From CALGFH01 sp036003705 (GTDB lineage Bacteria; Actinomycetota; CALGFH01), in contig DASYSE010000057.1 in the NCBI GenBank assembly GCA_036003705.1, positions 1 through 39,580 of the forward strand: a stretch of DNA of 39,580 nucleotides, given 5' to 3'. Below the pieces are notes generated by a model. That model did not search any database and was not told the DNA's origin. It saw only the letters and a list, made by a program, of their open reading frames with translations. The translations under genes were made by a program, and so were the position numbers. This document shows positions 18,037-26,464 of the stretch, piece by piece (the first letter of the stretch is position 1; each line of letters begins with the position of its first letter).

Positions 18037-18042
18037 TAGAAT
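18037..18042 (+). promoter_or_regulatory. -10 box TAGAAT for the enoyl-CoA hydratase gene
   Basis: TAGAAT lies 36 bases before GTG 18079. The 234-base gap upstream (17845-18078) shows no gene. Confidence 0.4.
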
Positions 18043-18078
18043 CGGCCGCCGCCGCCGAACAGCCGGGAGGGACCGCTG

Positions 18079-18864
18079 GTGGGTGAGTTCGTACGTCTGG
18101 ACGTGGACGAGGCCAGCCGGGTCGGCACCATCCGGCTCGACCGGCCGCCGGTGAACGCGCTCAACGCCCAGGTCCAGGACGAGCTGCGTGAGGCCGCGAG
18201 GCAGGCCGGCCTGGACGAGCGGGTCGGCGCGGTGGTGCTGTGGGGCGGCGAGAAGGTGTTCGCGGCCGGAGCCGACATCAAGGAGATGAACGCCCGCAGC
18301 TTCGCCGACATCTCGGCCCGCACGGCCGACCTGCAGGCGGCCTTCACCGCCCTGGCCCGCATCCCCAAGGTGGTGATCGCCGCGGTCACCGGCTACGCGC
18401 TCGGCGGCGGCTGCGAGCTGGCCCTGACGGCCGACTTCCGCTTCGCGGCCGAAGATGCCCGCTTCGGCCAGCCCGAGATCCTGCTCGGCATCATCCCCGG
18501 CGCCGGTGGCACCCAGCGGCTGCCCCGCCTGGTCGGGCCGTCGCGGGCCAAGGAGATGATCTACTCGGGCCGCCTCTACGGCGCCGCCGAGTCCAAGGCG
18601 ATGGGGCTGGTCGACCAGGTCCACCCGGCCGCCGAGCTGTACGAGGCGGCCTGCCAGGCCGCCGCCCGCTACGCCGGCGGGCCTGGGCTGGCCCTGCGGG
18701 CGGCCAAGCAGGCCATCGACGGCGGCCTGGACGCCGGCATCGACACCGGCCTGCTGCTGGAGCGCCACGCCTTCCAGTCGCTGTTCGCCACCGAGGACGC
18801 CGCCGAGGGCATGGCCTCGTTCCTGGCCAACGGCCCCGGCAAGGCGCGGTTCAAGAACCGGTAG
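18079..18864 (+). CDS. Enoyl-CoA hydratase/isomerase family protein
   Basis: This 261-residue crotonase has the oxyanion segment FAAGADIKEM (61-70) and GYALGGGCELAL with Glu113. GQPEILLGIIPGAGGTQRL carries Glu133. Both catalytic glutamates of hydratases are present, supporting hydration of trans-2-enoyl-CoA in beta-oxidation. GTG 18079 follows GGGAGGG (18065-18071). Its 3' end overlaps the convergent galT gene by 14 bases. Electron-transfer flavoprotein genes lie just beyond, so it may take part in the same fatty-acid or branched-chain oxidation. Confidence 0.92.
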   Translation: MGEFVRLDVDEASRVGTIRLDRPPVNALNAQVQDELREAARQAGLDERVGAVVLWGGEKVFAAGADIKEMNARSFADISARTADLQAAFTALARIPKVVIAAVTGYALGGGCELALTADFRFAAEDARFGQPEILLGIIPGAGGTQRLPRLVGPSRAKEMIYSGRLYGAAESKAMGLVDQVHPAAELYEAACQAAARYAGGPGLALRAAKQAIDGGLDAGIDTGLLLERHAFQSLFATEDAAEGMASFLANGPGKARFKNR

Positions 18865-19915
18865 CCGCCCGCAGGGCGGCGGCGGCCCGGTCGGGGTCGA
18901 CGACGTTGATGACCACGCCCGTGCCCAGCTCGAACCCGCCGTAGGTGGTGAGGCGGGGGAACAGGTGCAGGTGCCAGTGGAAGTCCTCGGCCCCCGGCGG
19001 CGCCGAATGCAGGACCAGGTTGTAGGGGGCGTGGTGGCCGGCGACGCCGCGGAACCGCCGCAGCAGCTCCCGCAGGGCGGTCGCCACGGCGACGTCGTCC
19101 GCGCCGCCGTCCTCGAAGCGGGACCGGTGCTGCCGCGGCAGCAGCAGGGCTTCGTACGGTGCCGCCGACGCCCAGGGGCAGATGGTGAGCAGGTCGCCGG
19201 TCCGGCCGACCAGCCTGGAGCCGTCGCGCTCGGCGGCGACGGTGGCGCAGGCGGCGCAGGCGTCGCCGGACAGCCGGTCGAGCTCGGCCGTGACCCGGTC
19301 CGGCCGCCCGACGGTGCCGAACACCTGGCTGTGGGGATGCTCCAGGGAGGCGCCGGCGGTGCGGCCCTGGTTGACGATGATCAGCACCGTGCCGAGCTCG
19401 CGGTCGCGGTGGGCGGCCAGGCGCAGGCGCCAGGCCGCCATCGCCCGCGCCACCGCCGGCACCGGCAGGTCGGCAAGGGTGGCCTCGTGGTCGGGGTTGT
19501 GGACGACCACCTCGTGGACCCCGGCGGTCGGCGCCGACCGGTACAGCCCGCGGTTCCTCCGTGGGGCTACCGCCTGCGGCTCCATGAGCCCCCCGGACCC
19601 CCCGTTGCCGGCCGCATTGGAAGGTGGGCCGGCGAAGGCCGGGAACTTGTTCGGCACCACCCGGACACGCCAGCCGGGCCGGTCGGGATCGGTGCCCGGG
19701 TCGCGATCGGCCCACACCTCCGGTGGGGTCATGTGCTCGTTGCCCGGGCAGAACGGGCAGCCGAGCGGTCCCCGAGGTGGCCCGAGGTCGCCGAGGAACG
19801 CCTCCGGCCTCACCGCCCGGCCGGCGGTGATCGCCACCCAGCCGCCGCTGAGGGGGTCCTGGCGCAGCTCACCCGGAGCGTTGGGCAGGGCCGGCGGTGG
19901 CAGCGTACGGCTCAT
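18851..19915 (-). CDS. galT: Galactose-1-phosphate uridylyltransferase
   Basis: The 354-residue HIT-superfamily protein has the zinc pair C53/C56 (GCPFCPGNE), HEVVVHNPDH, and the active site His193-Pro-His195 in LEHPHSQVFG. It also has a second Cys pair (CAAC) and FHWHLHLFPR near the end. It transfers UMP from UDP-glucose to galactose-1-phosphate in the Leloir pathway. galE and galK are not in the window, so it stands alone. Related family members act as ADP-glucose or ADP-sulfurylase-type transferases, so the exact sugar is not certain. The start at ATG 19915 has a TAGGCT -10 candidate eight bases upstream, suggesting a leaderless or near-leaderless message. Confidence 0.87.
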   Translation of the reverse strand: MSRTLPPPALPNAPGELRQDPLSGGWVAITAGRAVRPEAFLGDLGPPRGPLGCPFCPGNEHMTPPEVWADRDPGTDPDRPGWRVRVVPNKFPAFAGPPSNAAGNGGSGGLMEPQAVAPRRNRGLYRSAPTAGVHEVVVHNPDHEATLADLPVPAVARAMAAWRLRLAAHRDRELGTVLIIVNQGRTAGASLEHPHSQVFGTVGRPDRVTAELDRLSGDACAACATVAAERDGSRLVGRTGDLLTICPWASAAPYEALLLPRQHRSRFEDGGADDVAVATALRELLRRFRGVAGHHAPYNLVLHSAPPGAEDFHWHLHLFPRLTTYGGFELGTGVVINVVDPDRAAAALRAATGS

Positions 19916-20053
19916 GAGCCGGCAGCCTAGAGCATCTCGCAGCCGAGCGAGACCCGAGCCCGCCAGGTCCAGCCGACATGGGGTCGGCCCGTTGCGGCAT
20001 CATGGTCGCCGGCCCGGACGGGAGTCCCGGCTCCGCCATCCCTGGAGGCAGCG

Positions 20054-20839
20054 TTGAAGATCCTGGTCACCGTCAAGCGCGTGCCCGACACGGCCGCCGA
20101 GAAGCGGCTCGACCCCGGCGACAAGACGCTCGACCGCGAGTCGGTCGAGACCATCCTCAACCCGGTCGATGAGTACGCGGTCGAGGAGGCGCTGCGGCTG
20201 AAGGAGCGTGCCGGCGGCGAGGTCGTCGTCCTGTGCATGGGCCCCACCTCGGCCCTGCCCACCGTGCGCAAGGCGCTGTCCATGGGCCCGGACGCGGCCG
20301 TCCACGTCCACGACGACGCCCTCCACGGGTCGTGCGCCTTCAATACCGCCAGGGTCCTGCACGCCGCCGTCCGCCAGGTCGAGCCGGACATCGTCCTGTG
20401 CGGCTCGGAGTCGACCGACGCCCGCACCTCGCTGGTCCCCGGCGCCCTTGCCGAGTACCTGGGCTGGCCCGGCCTGACCGGGGCCAAGCAGCTGGAGGTC
20501 GACGGCTCCACCGTCCGCATCCATCGCGAGACCGAGAACGGCTACGACGTGGTCGAGGCGGAGGGCCCGGCCGTCATCAGCGTGGTCAAGGGCATCAACG
20601 AGCCCCGCTACCCGTCGTTCAAGGGCATCATGGCGGCCAAGTCCAAGCCGGTGACCGACTACACCCTCGCCGATCTGGGTATCGACCCCGGGGAGGTCGG
20701 CGCCGCCGGCGCCACCACCGAGGTGGTCGACTTCGCCCCGCGGCCCCCGCGGCAGGCCGGGAAGCAGGTCAAGGACCCGGGTGACGGCAGCGCCGCCGAC
20801 GAGCTGGCCGAGTTCCTGGCCGGCCACAAGTTCATCTGA
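20054..20839 (+). CDS. etfB: Electron transfer flavoprotein beta subunit
   Basis: The 261-residue protein begins with the ETF-beta pattern MKILVTVKRVPDTA and continues with NPVDEYAVEEALRLKE, VVVLCMGP and VLCGSESTDA. It ends FKGIMAAKSKP followed by the subunit-contact region. With ETF-alpha it accepts electrons from acyl-CoA dehydrogenases and passes them to the respiratory chain. TTG 20054 is used because GGAGG (20044-20048) stands five bases upstream and the conserved sequence starts at once. etfA follows 18 bases later. Confidence 0.95.
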   Translation: MKILVTVKRVPDTAAEKRLDPGDKTLDRESVETILNPVDEYAVEEALRLKERAGGEVVVLCMGPTSALPTVRKALSMGPDAAVHVHDDALHGSCAFNTARVLHAAVRQVEPDIVLCGSESTDARTSLVPGALAEYLGWPGLTGAKQLEVDGSTVRIHRETENGYDVVEAEGPAVISVVKGINEPRYPSFKGIMAAKSKPVTDYTLADLGIDPGEVGAAGATTEVVDFAPRPPRQAGKQVKDPGDGSAADELAEFLAGHKFI

Positions 20840-20857
20840 GACGGGGAGAGTAACGCG

Positions 20858-21802
20858 ATGCCGCGAGTTCTCGTTCTGGTTGAGCATGAGGAAGGCGCCG
20901 TCAAGAAGGTGACCTACGAGATGCTGACCAAGGCGCGCAGCCTCGGTGACCCGGTGGCGCTGTTCGTCGGCCATGGGGTCGACGACGCCCGCGCGGGCCT
21001 GGCCCGCCACGGCGCCTCCGCCGTCTACACCGCCGCCGCCGACAACCGGCTCGCCGGGCCGCTCACCGACGCGCTCGAGCTGGCCGCCCAGCGGGCCGAG
21101 CCGGCCGCGGTGCTGGTCGCGGCCACCCCGCTGGGCAAGGACGCCGGGGCCAGGCTGGCCGCCCGGAAGGGCTGGGGGATGCTGGCCGACGTCGTCGACC
21201 TCGACGACCAGCTGGTCGCGACCCAGAACGTGTTCGGCGGAGCCATGACCGTGCGGGCCAGGGTCCGCACCGGCACCCCGGTGCTGGCCGTCAAGCCGAA
21301 CTCGTTCCCGGTCCAGGAGGCCCCGGCCGAGGCCGAGCTGGTCGACCTCGAGCTGAGCGGCGACGGCGGCGCCGACAACGCCCGGGTGACCGACCATGTC
21401 GTCCAGGAGCAGGGCGGGCGGCCCGACGTCGCCGAGGCCGAGATCGTCGTCTCCGGCGGCCGCGGCCTCCAGGACCCGTCGAACTTCGCCCTGGTCGAGG
21501 CGCTGGCCGACGCCCTCGGGGCGGCGGTCGGGGCCAGCCGGGCCGCCGTCGACGCCGGCTGGTACCCCCACCAGCATCAGGTCGGGCAGACCGGCAAGAC
21601 GGTCTCGCCCCAGCTCTATGTGGCGGTGGGCATCTCCGGGGCCATCCAGCACCGGGCCGGCATGCAGACGTCCAAGACGATCGTTGCCGTGAACAAGGAC
21701 GCCGACGCGCCGATCTTCGCCATCAGTGACTTCGGCGTCGTCGGGGACCTGTTCAAGGTCGTGCCAAGGCTCACCGACGAGGTCGCCAAGCGGAAGCGCT
21801 GA
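20858..21802 (+). CDS. etfA: Electron transfer flavoprotein alpha subunit
   Basis: The 314-residue subunit has an N-terminal nucleotide-binding-like domain and a C-terminal FAD domain with SGGRGLQDPSNFALVEALAD, HQHQVGQTGKTVSPQLYVAV, GISGAIQHRAGM and IVAVNKDADAPIF. These motifs bind FAD and identify ETF-alpha. ATG 20858 has a weak GGGGAGAG ribosome site upstream. The stop shares one base with the start of the penicillin-binding protein gene (TGATG), which places a cell-wall enzyme in the same operon as etfBA. This is unusual and is reported as a finding. Confidence 0.95.
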   Translation: MPRVLVLVEHEEGAVKKVTYEMLTKARSLGDPVALFVGHGVDDARAGLARHGASAVYTAAADNRLAGPLTDALELAAQRAEPAAVLVAATPLGKDAGARLAARKGWGMLADVVDLDDQLVATQNVFGGAMTVRARVRTGTPVLAVKPNSFPVQEAPAEAELVDLELSGDGGADNARVTDHVVQEQGGRPDVAEAEIVVSGGRGLQDPSNFALVEALADALGAAVGASRAAVDAGWYPHQHQVGQTGKTVSPQLYVAVGISGAIQHRAGMQTSKTIVAVNKDADAPIFAISDFGVVGDLFKVVPRLTDEVAKRKR

Positions 21803-24800
21803 TGAGCAGCCACCTGCCACCCCAGGAGCCGGCCCGCCCGAGGCGGCGCGCCGACCGGCCGACGGCTCCGGCGGCCGCGCGGGCCAGCGTCCGCGCCGCC
21901 GGCCGGGCGCTCGGGCTGCTGGCCGGCCAGCCACGCCGCCGCCGGGCCCAGCGGCAGGCCAGGGTCGTCCTCGGGCGGGCGGTCGCCGGCCACCTGGCCG
22001 GCCAGCCGGCCCCGTGGTTCCTGGCCCCGCCCCTGGCCGCCCACCGCGCCGCCCAGCTCCGGCTGGCATCGACCGAGCCACCAGCTCGCCCCGCCCCCCC
22101 CGTGGAGCCCACCGCCCGGCCAGGGCGGCCTTCGGGGACGGGGACGGGGGCGCCCGCGGCGTCCCCGGCGCCACGCGCCCGCGCCGCGTCCGGCTCCCGG
22201 GCGGCGGTTGCCTCGCGGGCCGCCCGCTCGGCCGGGCGGGACCGGGACCTGGCCGCCGAGCTGGAGCGCCTGCTCCTGATCGTGGTCCAGCTCCTGCCCC
22301 GGCTGGCGGCCAGGATGCGGCTGCGGGCGGCCGAGGAGCGCCTCGGCGCCTGGGCCACCGGCCTGGCCGACCCGCAGGACCCGGCGGTGGCGACGGCCCT
22401 CGAGCGGGCCACGGAAGCCCAGCGGGCCGCCGGGTCGGCCAGGGCGGCCGCAGCGGCCAACCGGCGCCAGGCCGTCGACGCCGCCCGGCTGGCCGTGCGC
22501 CTGGTCGCCGAGGTCGTCGCCGACGTGGCCGCCTGGGCGGGGCATGGCATCCGGAGCGGGTCCGGCATGCTGCTGGCCTGGCTGGTCTCGCTGGCGGTCG
22601 GCGGCTGGCGCCGCCTGGCCCACGGGTTCACCGCGACCCGCCATGGCCTGCGGGCCGGCTCGGCGGCGGGACGGGCGGTTCGCGGCGCCGGCGCCGGCCT
22701 GGCCGGCGCCGGCGGGCTGGTGGCCGCGCGGATCGACGCCGCCGTGGCCCGCCGCCGCACCGGTGGCAACGGCGCCGGCGCGGCCGTGCCGGCGGTGACC
22801 CAGGAGCGCGACGGCGCCCGCAACGGCCACCAGGATGGGTCGGGCCGGGCGGCCGAGCCCCGACCCGGAGTGCCGGCGGGTCGGAGTGGGCCGGTCCGCG
22901 ACCAGGGCGACCCCACCGAAGCCTGGTGGCTGCCATCCAACCTGGTCGAACCGGCCGAGCAGGAGCCGCCCCCGGTCTCGGGCCGGCGGGCGCGGGCAGC
23001 CAGTCGCCGTCGGGCCGGCCGCGACCCGGTGGTGGCCGCGCTGGGCAACGGGCTGGCCAGGGTGACCGGCCCGTTCCGGGCCGCCGGGGCCGGCCTCGGC
23101 CGACGGCTCGGGCCGGTGGTGACCGCGCTGGCCGCGCCGCCCAACCGGCGCCGCCCCGGCTGGCTGCCGTTCGCGCGCCCGGTGGTGGTCGCGCTGGCGC
23201 TCACCCTGCTGATCGCGACCGCGACCGCGGTCCCGGCGGCGATGCTGGTCGCCGACTCGGTGAAGGGGGCCGGGGCCGGCCTCCCCGAGCTGGAGGAGCT
23301 GCGGCAGCTCCGCCAGCCGGAGCGGACCCAGGTCTACGACCGCCAGGGCCGGGTGATCGAGGTCCTCAAGGACGAGCAGGACCGCATCGTGGTGCCGCTG
23401 TCGAAGATGTCGGGGACCCTCCAGCAGGCGGTGATCGCGGCCGAGGACGCCCGCTTCTACGAGCACCACGGGGTCGACGACCGGGGAATCCTGCGCGCCG
23501 CCGTCACCAACCTGCTCAGCGGCGAGATCGACGAGGGCGGCAGCACCATCACCCAGCAGCTGGTCCGCAACGCCTACCCCGACCTGAAGGAACGCTCGAT
23601 CGTCCGCAAGATCAAGGAGGCCGCCCTCGCCGCCCAGCTGGAGGTCAAGCTGTCCAAGCAGGAGATCCTGCACCGCTACCTCAACCGGGTCTATTTCGGC
23701 GCCGGCTACTACGGGGTGGAGGCGGCCAGCCGCGGCTACTTCGGCAAGCATGCCTCGGAGGTGACGCTGTCCCAGGCGGCCACGCTGGCCGGCGTCATCA
23801 GGGAGCCGGTGACGGCCGACCCGCGCCGGCACCCCGAGCGGGCCAAGGTGCTGCGCGACTCGGTGCTGGAGCGCATGGCCCAGCTCGGCATGGTGGCGGC
23901 GGCCGACACCGCCAAGGCCAGGAAGCAGCCGCTCAAGATCAAGCCGCCCGGCCACATCGGCGGCCGCTACCCATGGTTCATCGACGGCCTCAAGCGGCAG
24001 CTGCTGGAGGACGAGCGCCTCGGCAAGACCAGGGAGTCGCGGATCCGGCGGCTGTTCGAGGGCGGCCTGCGCATCAAGACCACCCTCGACCGCGACCTCC
24101 AGGTGGCGGCGGAGCAGGCGGTGGACCGGTGGCGGCCCCCGTCGGGCCCGGACATCGCCCTGATCGCCATCGACCCCCGCGACGGCGGCGTCCGGGCGGT
24201 GGTCGGCGGGCGCAACTTCAAGAAGGAGGCCTACAACGCGGCCGTCCAGGGCGATGGCCGCCAGCCCGGCTCCTCCTACAAGACCTTCGTGCTGGCCGCC
24301 GCCCTGGAGGCCGGCATCTCGCCCGACTCGGTCTGGGAGTCCAGCGGCTTCAAGGACCAGCTCGTCTGCGGCTCGCCCTGGACGGTCGACAACTACGAGG
24401 GCGGAGGCTCCGGCCCGGTCTCGGTCCGGGACGCCACCTGGCGCTCGGTCAACGGCGTCTACGCCCGCCTGATGGAGAAGCTCTGCCCCGAGAAGGTCGC
24501 CGCCATGGCCGAGAGGCTGGGCGTTCCCCCGATCCCCGCCGCCAAGCGGGTGCCGTCGATGGCCCTCGGCTCGGCCGAGACGCGGCCGATCGACATGGCC
24601 AGCGCCTACGCCACCCTGGCCAACCTGGGCGAGTACCACAAGCCGACCTTCTTCGAGAAGATCGACCACCGCAATGGCAAGCCGGTGATCGACCAGCCGC
24701 CAACGCCCGAGCGGCGCGTCTCGGCCGCGCTTGCCTGGCAGGTCACCGACATCCTCAAGGGCGTTGTCGCCCACGGCACCGGCACCGCGGCCAGGATCGG

Positions 24801-25140
24801 CCGCCCCCAGGCCGGCAAGACCGGCACCAACCAGGCCTACCGTGACGCCTGGTTCGTCGGCTACACGCCGCAGCTGTCGGTCGCGGTCTGGATGGGCAAC
24901 CCCAACAGCCAGGAGTCGATGTACAACGTGAACGGCCGCCGCGTCTCCGGCGGCTCCTTCCCGGCCATGGTCTGGCACGACTTCATGGCCGTGGCAATGG
25001 CGAACCAGGAGCCCCTGGACTGGCCGAAGCCGCCCGAGGAGCTGACCTACACCATCCTCCCGCCGCCGCCCGAGACCACCGAGCCCAAGGACAAGAAGGA
25101 CCCCAAGAAGCACAAGCGGCCCGGCCCGCCGAACAGGTGA
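21802..25140 (+). CDS. Class A penicillin-binding protein with a ~450-residue N-terminal extension
   Basis: The 1112-residue bifunctional peptidoglycan synthase has one clear membrane anchor (about 455-485). The GT51 glycosyltransferase domain has Glu548 in EDARFYEHHGVD and GGSTITQQLVRN. The transpeptidase domain has Ser824 in PGSSYK, SVN, and K1006-T-G. It ends in a Pro/Glu/Lys tail. It polymerises and crosslinks peptidoglycan outside the membrane. Ordinary class A PBPs have a short cytoplasmic tail of tens of residues; here it is about 450, rich in Ala, Arg and Pro, with a helical stretch (about 140-250) and a hydrophobic segment near 253-267. Third-position GC bias continues through the extension and ATG 21802 overlaps etfA, so the long form looks genuine, but a later start cannot be excluded. 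Confidence 0.9.
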   Translation: MSSHLPPQEPARPRRRADRPTAPAAARASVRAAGRALGLLAGQPRRRRAQRQARVVLGRAVAGHLAGQPAPWFLAPPLAAHRAAQLRLASTEPPARPAPPVEPTARPGRPSGTGTGAPAASPAPRARAASGSRAAVASRAARSAGRDRDLAAELERLLLIVVQLLPRLAARMRLRAAEERLGAWATGLADPQDPAVATALERATEAQRAAGSARAAAAANRRQAVDAARLAVRLVAEVVADVAAWAGHGIRSGSGMLLAWLVSLAVGGWRRLAHGFTATRHGLRAGSAAGRAVRGAGAGLAGAGGLVAARIDAAVARRRTGGNGAGAAVPAVTQERDGARNGHQDGSGRAAEPRPGVPAGRSGPVRDQGDPTEAWWLPSNLVEPAEQEPPPVSGRRARAASRRRAGRDPVVAALGNGLARVTGPFRAAGAGLGRRLGPVVTALAAPPNRRRPGWLPFARPVVVALALTLLIATATAVPAAMLVADSVKGAGAGLPELEELRQLRQPERTQVYDRQGRVIEVLKDEQDRIVVPLSKMSGTLQQAVIAAEDARFYEHHGVDDRGILRAAVTNLLSGEIDEGGSTITQQLVRNAYPDLKERSIVRKIKEAALAAQLEVKLSKQEILHRYLNRVYFGAGYYGVEAASRGYFGKHASEVTLSQAATLAGVIREPVTADPRRHPERAKVLRDSVLERMAQLGMVAAADTAKARKQPLKIKPPGHIGGRYPWFIDGLKRQLLEDERLGKTRESRIRRLFEGGLRIKTTLDRDLQVAAEQAVDRWRPPSGPDIALIAIDPRDGGVRAVVGGRNFKKEAYNAAVQGDGRQPGSSYKTFVLAAALEAGISPDSVWESSGFKDQLVCGSPWTVDNYEGGGSGPVSVRDATWRSVNGVYARLMEKLCPEKVAAMAERLGVPPIPAAKRVPSMALGSAETRPIDMASAYATLANLGEYHKPTFFEKIDHRNGKPVIDQPPTPERRVSAALAWQVTDILKGVVAHGTGTAARIGRPQAGKTGTNQAYRDAWFVGYTPQLSVAVWMGNPNSQESMYNVNGRRVSGGSFPAMVWHDFMAVAMANQEPLDWPKPPEELTYTILPPPPETTEPKDKKDPKKHKRPGPPNR

Positions 25141-25167
25141 CAACCGACGGCTTCCCCGGCACCGGCG

Positions 25168-25218
25168 CTCGCGGGAGGCGGTGAGGGGAGCCGGAGCTCC
25201 CCCACCTGGATCGGGGAC
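25168..25218 (+). repeat. Dispersed palindromic repeat, copy D (diverged)
   Basis: GGGGAGC/GCTCCCC (25185-25191, 25196-25202) sits inside a block matching copy B almost base for base, including upstream GGCGGTG and downstream TGGATCGGGGAC. It lies between the PBP stop and the cysteine desulfurase start. Its left G-run has decayed. Confidence 0.7.
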
Positions 25219-25270
25219 GAGGTTGGTACGCTGGCCAGCGACGTCCGTCACCACGGCCCTGGAGCACAGA

Positions 25271-26464
25271 TTGGCCTACCTCGACTACGCCGCCAGCGCC
25301 CCCCTGCGGGCGGAGGCGCTGGCGGCGATGCTGCCGCTGCTGGAGCGCCCGGCGGCCAACCCGTCCAGCCAGCACGGCCAGGGGCGGGCGGCACGGGCCG
25401 CGGTGGAGACGGCCCGCGAGCAGGTGGCGGCCCTGGTCGGCGCCGCGCCGGCAGAGGTGGTGTTCACCTCCGGCGGGACCGAGGCCGACAACCTCGCCGT
25501 CAAGGGCACCATCCTGGCCCGGCCGCGGGACGCCAGGGGGCTTGTCTGCTCGGCGGTCGAGCATCACGCCGTGCTCGACCCGGCCGCCTGGGCCGAGGCC
25601 GACGCCGGCGCCCGGGTCGACCTGGCCGCCGTCGACGGGGTCGGCCGGGTCGAGCTGGACCGGCTGGCCGGGCTGCTCGAGCCGGGCCGGACCGCGCTGG
25701 TCGCGGTGATGGCGGCCAACAACGAGGTCGGCACCGGCCAGCCGGTCGCGGCGGCGGCCGAGCTGGCCCATGCCGCCGGCGCGGTCCTGCTCTGCGACGC
25801 CGTCCAGGCGGCCGGGCTGCCAGGGGTCGACATGGCCGGCGACGGGATCGACCTGCTCGCCCTCGCCGCCCACAAGCTCGGCGGACCGACCGGGGTCGGC
25901 GCCCTGGTCGTCCGCTCCGGAACCACCCTGCGGCCGCTGCTCCACGGCGGCGGCCAGGAGCGCGGCCTGCGCTCCGGGACCCTCCCGGCGGCCGCCCTGG
26001 CCGGGTTCGGGGCCGCCGCCGCGGCCGCCCTGGCCGAGCGGGCCGCCGGCGCCTCCGCCACCCTCGCCGCCCTCCGGGACCGGCTGCTCGGCGGCCTTCG
26101 CACCCTCGCTCCCGACCTGGAGGTCAACGGCGACCCGGGCCCGTTGGGCTCCGGGGCCTCCCGGCCCGCCGCGCCGGCAGGCCTTCCAGGCCTGCTGTCG
26201 GTGCGGTTCCCGGGCCGGCGGGCCGAGGATCTCCTCCTGCTGCTGGACCGGCACGGCGTCGCCTGCTCGGCCGGGTCGGCCTGTGCCAGCGGCGCGGTCA
26301 CCCCGTCGCACGTGCTGGTGGCCATGGGCGCCGCGCCGGCCGAGGCGCGCGAGACGGTCCGCTTCAGCCTCGGCCACGCCTCCACCCAGGCCGAGGTCGA
26401 CGCCGCCGTCGCCGCCGCCGGCCAGGCGCTGGAGGTCCTGGCACCGCAGGGGACGCCGACATGA
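25271..26464 (+). CDS. Cysteine desulfurase (NifS/IscS type)
   Basis: The 397-residue PLP enzyme has SGGTEADNLAV, EHHAVLDP, DAVQAAG (Asp and Gln that hold PLP), the PLP lysine Lys202 in AAHKLGGPTGVGAL, and catalytic Cys338 in SAGSACASGAVTPSHVL. It takes sulfur from cysteine to form a persulfide. TTG 25271 has TGGAG six bases upstream and leads straight into the conserved MAYLDYAASAP; the longer frame to the left only runs through a palindromic repeat. It overlaps mnmA by four bases (ATGA), so sulfur transfer to tRNA is its probable job, perhaps with Fe-S assembly too. Confidence 0.92.
   Translation: MAYLDYAASAPLRAEALAAMLPLLERPAANPSSQHGQGRAARAAVETAREQVAALVGAAPAEVVFTSGGTEADNLAVKGTILARPRDARGLVCSAVEHHAVLDPAAWAEADAGARVDLAAVDGVGRVELDRLAGLLEPGRTALVAVMAANNEVGTGQPVAAAAELAHAAGAVLLCDAVQAAGLPGVDMAGDGIDLLALAAHKLGGPTGVGALVVRSGTTLRPLLHGGGQERGLRSGTLPAAALAGFGAAAAAALAERAAGASATLAALRDRLLGGLRTLAPDLEVNGDPGPLGSGASRPAAPAGLPGLLSVRFPGRRAEDLLLLLDRHGVACSAGSACASGAVTPSHVLVAMGAAPAEARETVRFSLGHASTQAEVDAAVAAAGQALEVLAPQGTPT

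Noticed and set aside
21616..25254. A 1212-codon open frame antisense to etfA and the PBP gene
   Set aside because: Its translation is Gly/Arg/Pro/Leu-rich without domains, and the opposite strand has complete GT51, transpeptidase and ETF motifs. Long antisense frames are expected at this GC content.
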